The notes beneath the pieces were generated by a model. That model worked only from the letters and a program-made list of their open reading frames with translations, did no database searches and was not told the DNA's origin. The position numbers were made by a program, and so were the translations under genes. This document shows positions 53,383-62,011 of a DNA stretch of 64,000 bases, in pieces (position 1 is the stretch's first letter; each line of letters starts with the position of its first letter). Source of the DNA: Prosthecochloris ethylica (GTDB lineage Bacteria; Bacteroidota; Chlorobiia; Chlorobiales; Chlorobiaceae); the NCBI RefSeq assembly GCF_015234275.1, contig NZ_JADGII010000004.1; one strand, 5' to 3'.

Positions 53383-53422
53383 AAAACCTCCCTCTGACAT
53401 CATGAGTATCAGGGGAGGTTTT
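53383..53422 (-). terminator. Terminator-like hairpin between bchD and the H gene
   Basis: On the minus strand AAAACCTCCCCTGA pairs with TCAGAGGGAGGTTTT (one bulge) and runs into a TTTTTC tract, about 25 bp after the bchD stop. It should terminate or attenuate readthrough from bchI-bchD into the large-subunit gene. Confidence 0.85.
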
Positions 53423-53446
53423 CTACAGAAATACAAGCTGGCTTGC

Positions 53447-55312
53447 CTATCCGCTCATCGCGGCCTCGGCAATCTGCTCGGCTTTCGCATTGGGAAGGTA
53501 GAAATACCGCCCCCCCAGCTTTTCAGCAAGTTTCGGAGCTTCGCCTCTCGAAAGGTAGTTCATCTGCGTGTCGATCACAATCGAAGCGATGCCGTCGGCA
53601 TTCACCGAAGCGGCAAGCCCTGTAATCTCGTTTTCGATCTCATCTTTCGACGCTTTCGGAGCATCCTTGTCCATCGAAGCCTGCAAGCCGATATTGCCCC
53701 GTCCGTCAGTTATGAGCACGAACATGATCTGGGAAATGCCTTTGGTTCTGGCCTGCTTTGCGGTTTCCCAGGCAAGATACATGGCAGAAGCCAGTGGTGT
53801 TCCGCCTCCGGTCGGCAGTACATCGAGTTCCCGCTTGGCCCGGTCGACACTCTGTGACGGAGGCAGAAGCAGCTGTGCCTCGCGGCCCCTGAACGAAATC
53901 AGGGCAACCTGGTCACGGTGTACGTAGGCATTCTGCAACAGATGGGCAACCGCCCCTTTCGCCTGGCGCATGCGGTTCAGGGCCATCGACCCCGATGCGT
54001 CCACCATGAAGATGAACAGCGTACCGGACTTGTCACGGAACTTCTTGACCTTGACATCCTCTTTATTGATAATAAGTGCGGTCTTGCTCGCCCGCCCGGT
54101 TTTCCTCTTCCTCTCCTCGCGGCGCGAATCCTGCCACGGAGCAGCGGAAATGAGCGTGGGAATCAGCGCGACCTTTCCACTGCGAACCTCTCCCGGCTGG
54201 GACCGAACAAAACGCCCCCTGCGGTTATTGAGCGCTTCGCCTCGACTCCCCGATTTGCTCTTCTTCTTTGATGCGAGCGAGATGTTCATGATGTTGTCCG
54301 GCAGTTCGGTCTCCACCGCTTCCATCATGAGCTCCTCGATCATATCCGGTGTCTCTTCCTGCTCCTCTTCGGCATCGGAATCGGGAGTATCAGCCGGTGA
54401 TTCCTCATCTTCGCCCTCCGGCTCTTCCGGCGGCATCTCTTCTTCCGGCGGCATTTCTTCCTGCACCTCTTCCTGCTCGGGTTCGGGCATACGGGTGGCA
54501 CGGGGAACCAGAACCAGCTTGACGGCCAGCTTCATATCCTCCTCGTCGACATCGGTACGCTGGGCAAGAGCGGCACTTGCCAGAGCCGCCCTGATGACGA
54601 AGATATCGACACGGTTACCTTCCACTCCCAGGCTGAGAGCTGACTGGATAAGCCCCTGCATCTGCTCTTTTGTCATCGAAACCTGCGGCAGCAGCTCACG
54701 TGCAGCGTCGATCAGGCCTCTGAGCATCCGCAGCTCATCACGGGTATCCTCCGCATCTTTATCGCCGATGTTGCACTGGAGAATCTGCCGGCGCGCACGG
54801 TAGTCGTTCTGCGTGGTAAACGGAACAATCAGCCCCACACGGTCGAGCAGCCCCATCCTGACTTCACCGTCAGAAGGGTCATAGGTACCCACCAGCATGA
54901 ATTTCGACGGGTGCACCTCACTCAGACCCTCGCGCTCGACAAGCACTTCGCCCCGGGACATGGCATCCATGACATGCGACACTGCCGAACTGTCAAGCAG
55001 GCTGAGCGAATCGACATACAGAACGCCTTCATTGGCCTTCGACAGCACCCCGTGCTGCACAACACGCTCACCTTTGACCAGCGTCGCCTCCAGATCGACG
55101 CCGCCGATCAGCCGGTCCTCTGTTACATTGAGCGGAAGTTCGACAAACGGAGTGTTTTCAGGAAGAATGTCTGAAAAAGCTCTCGCCAGCGTCGATTTCC
55201 CCGACCCTACAGCAGCCGGGATCACAACCCCGCCAAGAGATGGATCGATCGCAAGCAGCATCAGGGCCTGCTTGGCCAGATCCATTCCTACGATATCGGT
55301 AAAAGCTATCAT
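53447..55312 (-). CDS. bchD: Magnesium chelatase ATPase subunit D
   Basis: A 621-aa protein. An AAA+ domain (~1-270) has a P-loop AVGSGKST (~34-41). A Pro/Glu-rich acidic linker (~277-335) follows, then a von Willebrand A domain with the MIDAS motif VDASGSM (~438) and TDGRGNIG. BchD forms the two-tier ring with BchI, and the acidic linker contacts the H subunit. Length and order are standard. The start lies 3 bp from the bchI stop, so the genes are cotranscribed. Confidence 0.97.
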   Translation of the reverse strand: MIAFTDIVGMDLAKQALMLLAIDPSLGGVVIPAAVGSGKSTLARAFSDILPENTPFVELPLNVTEDRLIGGVDLEATLVKGERVVQHGVLSKANEGVLYVDSLSLLDSSAVSHVMDAMSRGEVLVEREGLSEVHPSKFMLVGTYDPSDGEVRMGLLDRVGLIVPFTTQNDYRARRQILQCNIGDKDAEDTRDELRMLRGLIDAARELLPQVSMTKEQMQGLIQSALSLGVEGNRVDIFVIRAALASAALAQRTDVDEEDMKLAVKLVLVPRATRMPEPEQEEVQEEMPPEEEMPPEEPEGEDEESPADTPDSDAEEEQEETPDMIEELMMEAVETELPDNIMNISLASKKKSKSGSRGEALNNRRGRFVRSQPGEVRSGKVALIPTLISAAPWQDSRREERKRKTGRASKTALIINKEDVKVKKFRDKSGTLFIFMVDASGSMALNRMRQAKGAVAHLLQNAYVHRDQVALISFRGREAQLLLPPSQSVDRAKRELDVLPTGGGTPLASAMYLAWETAKQARTKGISQIMFVLITDGRGNIGLQASMDKDAPKASKDEIENEITGLAASVNADGIASIVIDTQMNYLSRGEAPKLAEKLGGRYFYLPNAKAEQIAEAAMSG

Positions 55313-55315
55313 TAA

Positions 55316-56467
55316 TTATACTTCTTCTGCTTCTCCAAGCACTTTTGCAAGTTCACGTTCGATTTTTTCACCCGGATCGAGTGTTTCCAGCGGATCCTTG
55401 CGCAGGCGATGGCGCAGTGCAAGCCCGGAAATCTCCCTGACATGATCCATAGTCACTTCCTTGTCACCCTTGAACGCAGCAAAAGCGTGAGCGGTACGGG
55501 TAATGGTGAGTTCACCACGATGACCGTCGATTCCGAGCTGCATGCACAGGCGGGCGATATCGGTCAGCACATCGTCATTCATGGTGATCTGCGGCAGCAG
55601 CTTCTGCGCATCGAGAATCTGGCCCTGCAGTTTTTTCTGCTCCTTTGCCCACTTCTTGAGAAACGCCTGGGGATCGTCGTCGAACTCACGGCGACGCCTG
55701 ACAATTTCCACCCGTCGCTCGACATCGGTAATCGTGATAATACGGGCGTGCAGGCCGAACCTGTCAAGCAGCTGAGGCCTCAGCTCACCCTCTTCAGGGT
55801 TACCGGAACCGACAAGCACAAAACGGGCAGGGTGGCGGATGCTGATCCCCTCACGCTCGACAACGTTGCGTCCGCTGGCGGCAACGTCAAGGAGTACATC
55901 CACGAGATGGTCATCGAGAAGGTTCACCTCGTCGATGTACAGAAAACCGCGGTTGGCCTGGGCAAGAAGTCCCGGCTCGAACGCCTTGACACCGCTCGTC
56001 AGCGCCTGTTCGATATCGATGGTACCGCACACACGGTCTTCCGTAGCACCGAGCGGCAGATCGACAACCGGCACGGGAATATCCTCAATCGTGAGGTCTT
56101 CCGGCTTGAGACTTTTTCCGCCCTTGGTGGTCTTCTCCATCTCGATAAACTGATCAACCTTGCGGTTGTACACATCATCTTTCACGCGCTCGATGGACGG
56201 CAGCACTTCGGCAAGTGCACGGACCGTCGTACTTTTACCGGTGCCTCTGTGCCCCATAACCAGGACCCCTCCGATCCTCGGATCGATAATATTGAGGATC
56301 AGACTCAGCTTCATTTCCTCCTGACCGACAATTGCGGTAAAGGGAAATGCCTGGCCTTGCTTCTTCTTGGTTCTTGCTTTCTTTGGCCCGGAAGTCTGCT
56401 TAACACCCGTACCAGCCTTGGCTTTCGTACTTGCTGTTTTCTTTGCAGCTGAAGCAGTTTGAGTCAT
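55316..56467 (-). CDS. bchI: Magnesium chelatase ATPase subunit I
   Basis: A 383-aa AAA+ ATPase whose hexamers, with BchD, power Mg2+ insertion into protoporphyrin IX. Walker A GHRGTGKST (~72-80), the insert VPVVDLPLGATEDRVCGTIDIE (ChlI signature), Walker B FLYIDEVNLLDDH, sensor 1 SGNPEEGELRPQLLDRFG, and the C-terminal helical domain are all present. The first ~38 residues form a Lys/Ala/Thr-rich basic tail, longer than I expect in most BchI/ChlI. bchD follows 3 bp downstream; a 178-bp AT-rich gap upstream is the likely promoter region. Confidence 0.97.
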   Translation of the reverse strand: MTQTASAAKKTASTKAKAGTGVKQTSGPKKARTKKKQGQAFPFTAIVGQEEMKLSLILNIIDPRIGGVLVMGHRGTGKSTTVRALAEVLPSIERVKDDVYNRKVDQFIEMEKTTKGGKSLKPEDLTIEDIPVPVVDLPLGATEDRVCGTIDIEQALTSGVKAFEPGLLAQANRGFLYIDEVNLLDDHLVDVLLDVAASGRNVVEREGISIRHPARFVLVGSGNPEEGELRPQLLDRFGLHARIITITDVERRVEIVRRRREFDDDPQAFLKKWAKEQKKLQGQILDAQKLLPQITMNDDVLTDIARLCMQLGIDGHRGELTITRTAHAFAAFKGDKEVTMDHVREISGLALRHRLRKDPLETLDPGEKIERELAKVLGEAEEV

Positions 56468-56645
56468 AATTGATGATTTGTGTTGATACCCTACCCTTTA
56501 CGATTTCAGAATGCGGGAAAGGCTTACAGATTTAGAAGTAGAAGAGCTTTACAATTTTAAACCTTGAATTTATGTTTTTAGACAGACAATAGAAAATGCT
56601 TTACCTAAAATCCACAGAGAGCGCATATCAGGTCCACGGGGAAGC

Positions 56646-58073
56646 TCACCCTGCGCCTGACAAGGCGTCTTCCGCCGCCTCTCGGACAGACTCGGACAGC
56701 GTGGGATGCGCATGGACAGCCCGGGCAAGCTGGCGGGCTGTCACCTCCAGTTCTCGCGCAAGAGTCAGCTCCCCGATCAGTTCCACGGCACCGTGCCCCA
56801 GAACGTGACCCCCGAGAAGAGCTCCGCTCTCCCTGTCGAACAGCAGCTTCACAAACCCGTCACGAACACCATATGCGCTCGCTTTCCCGGATGCGGCAAA
56901 AAGGGCTCTGCCGACGAGCGGATCATGCCCCTCCCGGCGCGCCTGCTCCTCCGTCAGCCCGACAGAGGCAACGGCTGGCTCGGTATAGACACAGCGAGGA
57001 ATTCTGGTTTCGTCAACCCCCTCTGCCTCCCGGCCCGCAAGAAGGTTCACGACCTGTACTGCTTCAGCGGAAGCCTTGTGTGCCAGCAGCATCCCGCCAC
57101 GCACATCCCCGATCGCAAATATGTTTTCGACGGCCGTCCTGCACTGGTGGTCGGTCCGGATAAATCCTCTGTCGAGTTCAACCCCGACCTCCTCGAGATT
57201 CAGGCCTTCTGTATTCGGAGACACACCGACAGCGACGAGCATGCAGTCCGCCTCCAGTACCGTCTGCGATCCGTCAGCCGATTTGACCGCTGCAGAAACC
57301 ATGCCGCTGTCATCCACGCTCGCCTTCTCTACTCCGGCACCGCACAGCACGTTGATCCCAAGCTTTTTCAGCGCCTTCTCGAGACCGGCGGAAATATCAC
57401 GATCCTCCTGTGGAAGAATACGGGGCATCATTTCGATAACCGTCACCTCCGAACCCGCTGCCTGATAGTACCATGCCATCTCGAGGCCGATAGCACCGCC
57501 GCCGATCACCAGCAACGTGCGCGGAGGGGTTTTCATGGCAAGCGCTTCGTGACTTGTCACAATACTCCTGCGGTCGACAGGCAGCGAGGGAATTTCCCGG
57601 GAACGGCCACCTGCAGCCACAATAACAGAGCGGGCACTCACACGGTCGGTCGAACTGTCCGAAACGACCTTCACATGATGTTCATCGACCAGCGATGCTT
57701 CTCCCCTGAGAATCTCGACCCCGTTTTTTTTCAGTGACGACTCGACCCCCTTCGACATCAGCAGAGAGACCTTCCGACTGCGCTTGACAGCCCGCGCATG
57801 ATCGACCGATGCAGACGAGATATCGAGCCCGAACGTCGAAGCATCACCGGCAAGGCGGAAGACTTCAGCGCTGCGAAGCAGAGCCTTGGTTGGAATACAT
57901 CCCCAGTTCACGCACACGCCCCCAAGAGGGCCTTTTTCAACGATACAGACACGCAATCCCTCACCGGCAGCCCGGAGGGCGGCTTCGTGCCCCCCCGGCC
58001 CCGAACCGATAACAACGAGGTCATAATCAAACGCAGACGTGGAGGATTTCTGGCTCATAATCTGGTAAATCAA
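56646..58073 (-). CDS. lpdA: Dihydrolipoyl dehydrogenase
   Basis: A 475-aa FAD-dependent disulfide oxidoreductase. The FAD site VIGSGPGGHEAALRAA is near residue 21, the redox-active disulfide GGVCVNWGCIPTK near residue 52, the NAD site VIGGGAIGLEMAW near 185, and the C-terminal HAHPTLSE carries the catalytic His-Glu pair. It regenerates lipoamide for 2-oxoacid dehydrogenases or the glycine cleavage system. No E1/E2 genes are near. It stands upstream of bchI on the same strand with a 178-bp gap. Confidence 0.95.
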   Translation of the reverse strand: MIYQIMSQKSSTSAFDYDLVVIGSGPGGHEAALRAAGEGLRVCIVEKGPLGGVCVNWGCIPTKALLRSAEVFRLAGDASTFGLDISSASVDHARAVKRSRKVSLLMSKGVESSLKKNGVEILRGEASLVDEHHVKVVSDSSTDRVSARSVIVAAGGRSREIPSLPVDRRSIVTSHEALAMKTPPRTLLVIGGGAIGLEMAWYYQAAGSEVTVIEMMPRILPQEDRDISAGLEKALKKLGINVLCGAGVEKASVDDSGMVSAAVKSADGSQTVLEADCMLVAVGVSPNTEGLNLEEVGVELDRGFIRTDHQCRTAVENIFAIGDVRGGMLLAHKASAEAVQVVNLLAGREAEGVDETRIPRCVYTEPAVASVGLTEEQARREGHDPLVGRALFAASGKASAYGVRDGFVKLLFDRESGALLGGHVLGHGAVELIGELTLARELEVTARQLARAVHAHPTLSESVREAAEDALSGAG

Positions 58074-58147
58074 GCAGTTTTTATATTATATATGACCCTT
58101 GTCAGACAGCTGATCGCCCCAAGGGCCTTATCACGAGTTAACCCAAA

Positions 58148-59197
58148 ATGCAAAATCACCCGCTAAAAAACGAACCGGGCACAGGAGCCGACGAAACACC
58201 GGAACCGAAAAAAATGGTTCTCGAGGTCGCCCGCACGCAAACCCCGATGCGCATCGATGTGTATCTTGCCCAACAGGTGGAGAACGCGACCCGCAACAAA
58301 GTCCAGGAAGCGATCACGGACGGAAGAGTGCTGGTGAACGGCCGAAGGATAAAAGCCAATTACCGTATCAAGTCACGCGACACCATCCAGCTGACCTTTC
58401 TGCGCCCGCCCGCCCCGGAACTCGCTCCTGAAGACATTCCGATAGATATCGTCTATGAAGATGACGACCTCATGGTCATCAACAAAAAGGCGGGCATGGT
58501 GGTTCATCCAGCCTTCGGCAACTGGACCGGAACCCTGGCCAACGCCATCCTGCACCACCTCGGCAGGGACAGCGCGGATCTCGACACAACAGACCTGCGC
58601 CCGGGGATCGTTCACCGTCTCGACAAGAACACGTCGGGGCTGATCATCATTGCGAAAAACAGCACCGCTCTGCACCGCCTGGCACGGCAGTTCGCGGAAC
58701 GCAAGGTGGAAAAACACTATATCGCCCTGGTCTGGGGGGTTCCTGAACAGGAAACCGGTATCATCAGGACCAATATCGGGCGTTCGGTACGCAACCGGAA
58801 AATCATGACGTGCTACCCGTTCGAAGGAAAGGAAGGTAAAACCGCTGTCAGCGAATACCGTATCATGAGGGATCTTCGCTGGTTTTCCCTGGTCAGGGTC
58901 ACACTGCATACCGGCAGGACACACCAGATACGTGTCCACCTTCAGCACATCGGCCACCCTATCGTCGGTGACGAAACCTATGGCGGCGCAACCCCGAGGA
59001 AACTGCACTTCAGCAGAAGCGAGCACTTCACCGCCAACCTCCTCGATACCATGGCTCGCCAGGCGCTGCACGCAGAATCGCTCAGCTTTCAGCAGCCCTC
59101 CTCGGGCGAGCGCATCACCCTCACGGCGCCACTGCCGGACGACATGACAGCGGCTGTCAACAAAATCGAACGACTCTTCACGACAACGAACCTCTAG
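58148..59197 (+). CDS. RluD-family 23S rRNA pseudouridine synthase
   Basis: A 349-aa protein with an N-terminal S4 RNA-binding domain (~30-95: RIDVYLAQQVENATRNKVQ) and a PsuA/RluD catalytic domain. The catalytic Asp is in VHRLDKNTSGLII (~157) and LHTGRTHQIRVHLQHIGHP follows near the C-terminus. A ~28-residue polar extension precedes S4. It isomerises uridines in 23S rRNA; the exact positions are not deducible. It diverges from lpdA. Confidence 0.94.
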   Translation: MQNHPLKNEPGTGADETPEPKKMVLEVARTQTPMRIDVYLAQQVENATRNKVQEAITDGRVLVNGRRIKANYRIKSRDTIQLTFLRPPAPELAPEDIPIDIVYEDDDLMVINKKAGMVVHPAFGNWTGTLANAILHHLGRDSADLDTTDLRPGIVHRLDKNTSGLIIIAKNSTALHRLARQFAERKVEKHYIALVWGVPEQETGIIRTNIGRSVRNRKIMTCYPFEGKEGKTAVSEYRIMRDLRWFSLVRVTLHTGRTHQIRVHLQHIGHPIVGDETYGGATPRKLHFSRSEHFTANLLDTMARQALHAESLSFQQPSSGERITLTAPLPDDMTAAVNKIERLFTTTNL

Positions 59198-59221
59198 AAA
59201 ATCACCAGAAAATCACGAACC

Positions 59222-59803
59222 ATGACCCATGTTCTGGCTATCAACGGAAGTCCCCGCAACAACGGCAACACCGCTCACATGATCAAGCAGGTGCTCCAGG
59301 CACTCGAACAGGAAGGCTGCACCACCGAAACGGTGCGGATAGGAGGCACGGACATCAGGGGATGCAGTGCATGCTACCGGTGCATCGAAACCAAAGACCG
59401 CCGCTGCAGCATGAACCGGGACTGTTTCAACGATGTGTTTGAACGTATGCTGAACGCCGATGCCATCATCCTTGCCTCGCCCACCTATTTCGCCGATATC
59501 ACCCCCGAACTGAAAGCTCTCATTGACAGAGCGGGATTTGTCTCGAGGGTCAACGGCCAGCTGTTCCGGCACAAGGTCGGTTCGGCGCTGGTCTCGCTCC
59601 GACGGGGAGGCGGTGTCCATGCATTCGACAGCATCAACCACCTCTTTCAGGCCTGCGGTATGTTCATGGTCGGTTCGACCTACTGGAACCTCGGCTTCGG
59701 AGGCCGTGAAGGCAACGGAATCGGTGAGGACAGTGAAGGCATGCAGAACATGGAAGACCTCGCCGCGTCACTCGCCTACCTTCTGAAAAAACTTCACGCC
59801 TGA
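59222..59803 (+). CDS. Flavodoxin-like NAD(P)H-dependent FMN reductase
   Basis: A 193-aa flavodoxin-fold protein of the NADPH-dependent FMN reductase/iron-sulfur flavoprotein group. The FMN phosphate loop is INGSPRNNGNTAHM. A CSACYRC segment (~49-55) followed by CSMNRDC supplies cysteines like those that bind an Fe-S cluster in iron-sulfur flavoproteins. ASPTYFADI matches the flavin-ring loop. It is 24 bp behind the rluD-type gene and probably in its operon. Confidence 0.9.
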   Translation: MTHVLAINGSPRNNGNTAHMIKQVLQALEQEGCTTETVRIGGTDIRGCSACYRCIETKDRRCSMNRDCFNDVFERMLNADAIILASPTYFADITPELKALIDRAGFVSRVNGQLFRHKVGSALVSLRRGGGVHAFDSINHLFQACGMFMVGSTYWNLGFGGREGNGIGEDSEGMQNMEDLAASLAYLLKKLHA

Positions 59804-59835
59804 CCGTCCCGAGGCATCCCGGGGACAAAAAAACG

Positions 59836-59864
59836 GTTTCCGGCGCACGATTTCCGCCGGAAAC
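59836..59864 (+). terminator. Hairpin after the flavoprotein gene
   Basis: A perfect 10-bp stem GTTTCCGGCG/CGCCGGAAAC with a 9-nt loop. The tract after it is only weakly T-rich. Confidence 0.6.
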
Positions 59865-59926
59865 ACCTTCTAATAAGTAGAGAGACCTCTCTTTGCGAAA
59901 AGAAAAAGCCCCCGGAGACAGGAACG

Positions 59927-60865
59927 ATGAAAAAGAAAAGAACAACGGCCATCGCAGCCATAACAGTGCTGTACTGTACTCTCGGAACCGGCCCACTGCA
60001 GGCGGAAAGCCACCTCAGCATCCACATCGATGATCTGGGAGCCGCGCTGGCACTGACAACCGAGCCCGACAGGTACTATGCTGCACCGGCATATGACCAT
60101 CACTACGACATCTACGACACCGAACTGCTTTACGTCCCGCTGCTCGGCTTTTATGTCGCCTGGGCATCCCCATGGAACGTCGTGTTTCTCGATAACCGCT
60201 ACTACCTGTATCACCACAACTCGTGGTACCATGCAAACAGCCGCCGGGGGCAGTGGAAAACCATCCGTCATCACCGGCTGCCACGTAAAATCCGCCAGCA
60301 CCACTGGGCAGGCATTGTTCACCAGCGTGACAGGTACTACCGTCAGCACTCCCGTCACACCTGGCTGAAGCACCCTGAACGCAGGTACCGGAATGAACCC
60401 CGCAGTCATGCCCGCCAGAAACCTGCGCTGGATCACAGAAGACCGCAGAAACGTGATGCCCGGGTATTCGAGCAGCAGAAGCGTCACGACATCGGAACCA
60501 GAGGAATTGCCAGCAGGCGGAATGATTCCGGAGACCGGAAACTGTTCACGAAACCGCAACACCAGGAACGCCGGAAAGCCCGTCCGATGAATGACAGTCG
60601 CCGCAGCAGCAGCCGCGACGCACGAATCTTCACCCGGCGCAGCAGCGAACGCCATGACAGGAAACAACTCAGCACATCTCAACGGCGTGAAAATCCCGCT
60701 ATGCGCGCCAGTGACAACAGCCGCCGGCGCAGCATCAGGGAATCACGAATGATCAGCGAGCGGAACACCGGACGAGAGAAACAGCGGTTCAGCAGAACAG
60801 ACCGTAACGACCGGAAACAGGAAAACAGGCAGGAACGCCGACGCGACAGAAGAGAGCGGGACTGA
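59927..60865 (+). CDS. Exported Arg/His/Tyr-rich protein of unknown function
   Basis: A 312-aa protein with a signal peptide cleaved after about residue 25 (PLQA-ES). The first mature part is Tyr/His/Trp-rich (YDHHYDIYD, DNRYYLYHHNSWYH), and from ~115 to the end it is dominated by Arg, with Lys, Ser, His and Asn in irregular, low-complexity repeats, ending RRRDRRERD. This gives an extremely basic, probably disordered tail that could bind polyanions such as LPS, nucleic acid or peptidoglycan. No family recognised. A gene in the same reading direction follows 27 bp later. Confidence 0.75.
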   Translation: MKKKRTTAIAAITVLYCTLGTGPLQAESHLSIHIDDLGAALALTTEPDRYYAAPAYDHHYDIYDTELLYVPLLGFYVAWASPWNVVFLDNRYYLYHHNSWYHANSRRGQWKTIRHHRLPRKIRQHHWAGIVHQRDRYYRQHSRHTWLKHPERRYRNEPRSHARQKPALDHRRPQKRDARVFEQQKRHDIGTRGIASRRNDSGDRKLFTKPQHQERRKARPMNDSRRSSSRDARIFTRRSSERHDRKQLSTSQRRENPAMRASDNSRRRSIRESRMISERNTGREKQRFSRTDRNDRKQENRQERRRDRRERD

Positions 60866-60892
60866 CCTCTCTTCCGAGGCATTGCAAAAAAA

Positions 60893-61990
60893 ATGGTAAA
60901 ATCTGTATGTTACCACACAATGACCGTCAACACGAGACACGTGACCTTGATGCATGAAGCACTGAAAATAGTTCTCATGGCGATTCTGGCCATGTCTGCC
61001 ATACTCCCTGCCCCTGCTTCGGCAACCGCCGGCACCCCAGACAACGGAGAGTGGCGCACGGGAACGCGGCTCGACATCCGGACAGATGAAACCGTAACGG
61101 AACATCTCTCCGCAGCAGCTCTCTCGCTGAACATAGACGGCGTTCTGGAAAACAGCAGCAGACTCGCGGGCGTGAACGTACGTATCGGGGGCATTGTCGA
61201 AAGCCCGGCGGTCATCGCGGCCGCCAATGCAGAGCTGTCGGGCACGTTTCTCGATTCGCTCACCTGCTACGCGGCAAACGCAGTGCTGTCGGGCACGTAC
61301 GATGGCGACATCGAGGTGAACGCAGCTCACCTGACAATCACTCCGTCAGCTCGTATCAACGGCAATCTCCAGTATGCCGCAGCGGCAGTCACCGGTCTTG
61401 AACATGCCACGATCACAGGCACGGTTACACAGCTGCAGCTGGAAGCTGCCGAACACGACATTCTGGCAATACGCCGCGAGATACGCAATATTGCCGGAGT
61501 CACAGCGGTGGCCGTGTGGGCTGTCTCCCTTGCCGGACTCATTCTGACAGGCATGGTTATGCATTACATCGTCCCCGGACAGACATCCGCCATGCTCCAT
61601 ACCATGAACACGATGCCGGCCCAGGCAACAGGAACCGGCTTTGCGGTTCTGCTGACGGTTCCCGTTCTCTCATTTCTCGCCGCCATCACACTTGTCGGCA
61701 TTCCGCTCGCAGGTCTTGCGCTGACCGCCTATGGCGCGTCACTCTACCTCAGCCAGGCCTATGCAGGCCTGTGGCTCGGCAGAAAGATCTTCAGACGAGC
61801 TTCCGGGTCTCACATCCTGCTGCCACTGGTCACAGGCACACTCGTGATATGGCTCACCGGCCTTGTTCCACTGATCGGGTGGCTGGTCAACCTCTTTCTC
61901 CTCACGCTCGCACTCGGCGCGCTCTGGATCACCCTGCACGACAGCGTGCAGTCCCGCAGAGAACCGACAGCCAGCGGTTCAGCCGAATAA
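60893..61990 (+). CDS. Exported bactofilin-like/polymer-forming membrane protein
   Basis: A 365-aa protein. A hydrophobic signal (~20-45) leads into a right-handed beta-helix-type repeat region (~60-180) with SLNIDGVLENSSRL, RIGGIVESPAV, AELSGTFLDS and AVLSGTYDGDI, similar to bactofilin/polymer-forming repeats. The C-terminal ~160 residues hold four or five membrane helices. Starts at 60893, 60920 or 60950 are possible; 60950 gives the most normal signal peptide. It may assemble at the envelope together with the basic exported protein upstream. Confidence 0.75.
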   Translation: MVKSVCYHTMTVNTRHVTLMHEALKIVLMAILAMSAILPAPASATAGTPDNGEWRTGTRLDIRTDETVTEHLSAAALSLNIDGVLENSSRLAGVNVRIGGIVESPAVIAAANAELSGTFLDSLTCYAANAVLSGTYDGDIEVNAAHLTITPSARINGNLQYAAAAVTGLEHATITGTVTQLQLEAAEHDILAIRREIRNIAGVTAVAVWAVSLAGLILTGMVMHYIVPGQTSAMLHTMNTMPAQATGTGFAVLLTVPVLSFLAAITLVGIPLAGLALTAYGASLYLSQAYAGLWLGRKIFRRASGSHILLPLVTGTLVIWLTGLVPLIGWLVNLFLLTLALGALWITLHDSVQSRREPTASGSAE

Positions 61991-62011
61991 CCAACATTTC
62001 TTTCCGTACCC

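Noticed and set aside
59870..60682. Long open frame antisense to the Arg-rich exported protein
   Set aside because: It is the reverse complement of a high-GC, Arg-codon-rich gene that avoids stops. The sense frame has a signal peptide, a sensible start and operon context; the antisense frame has none.
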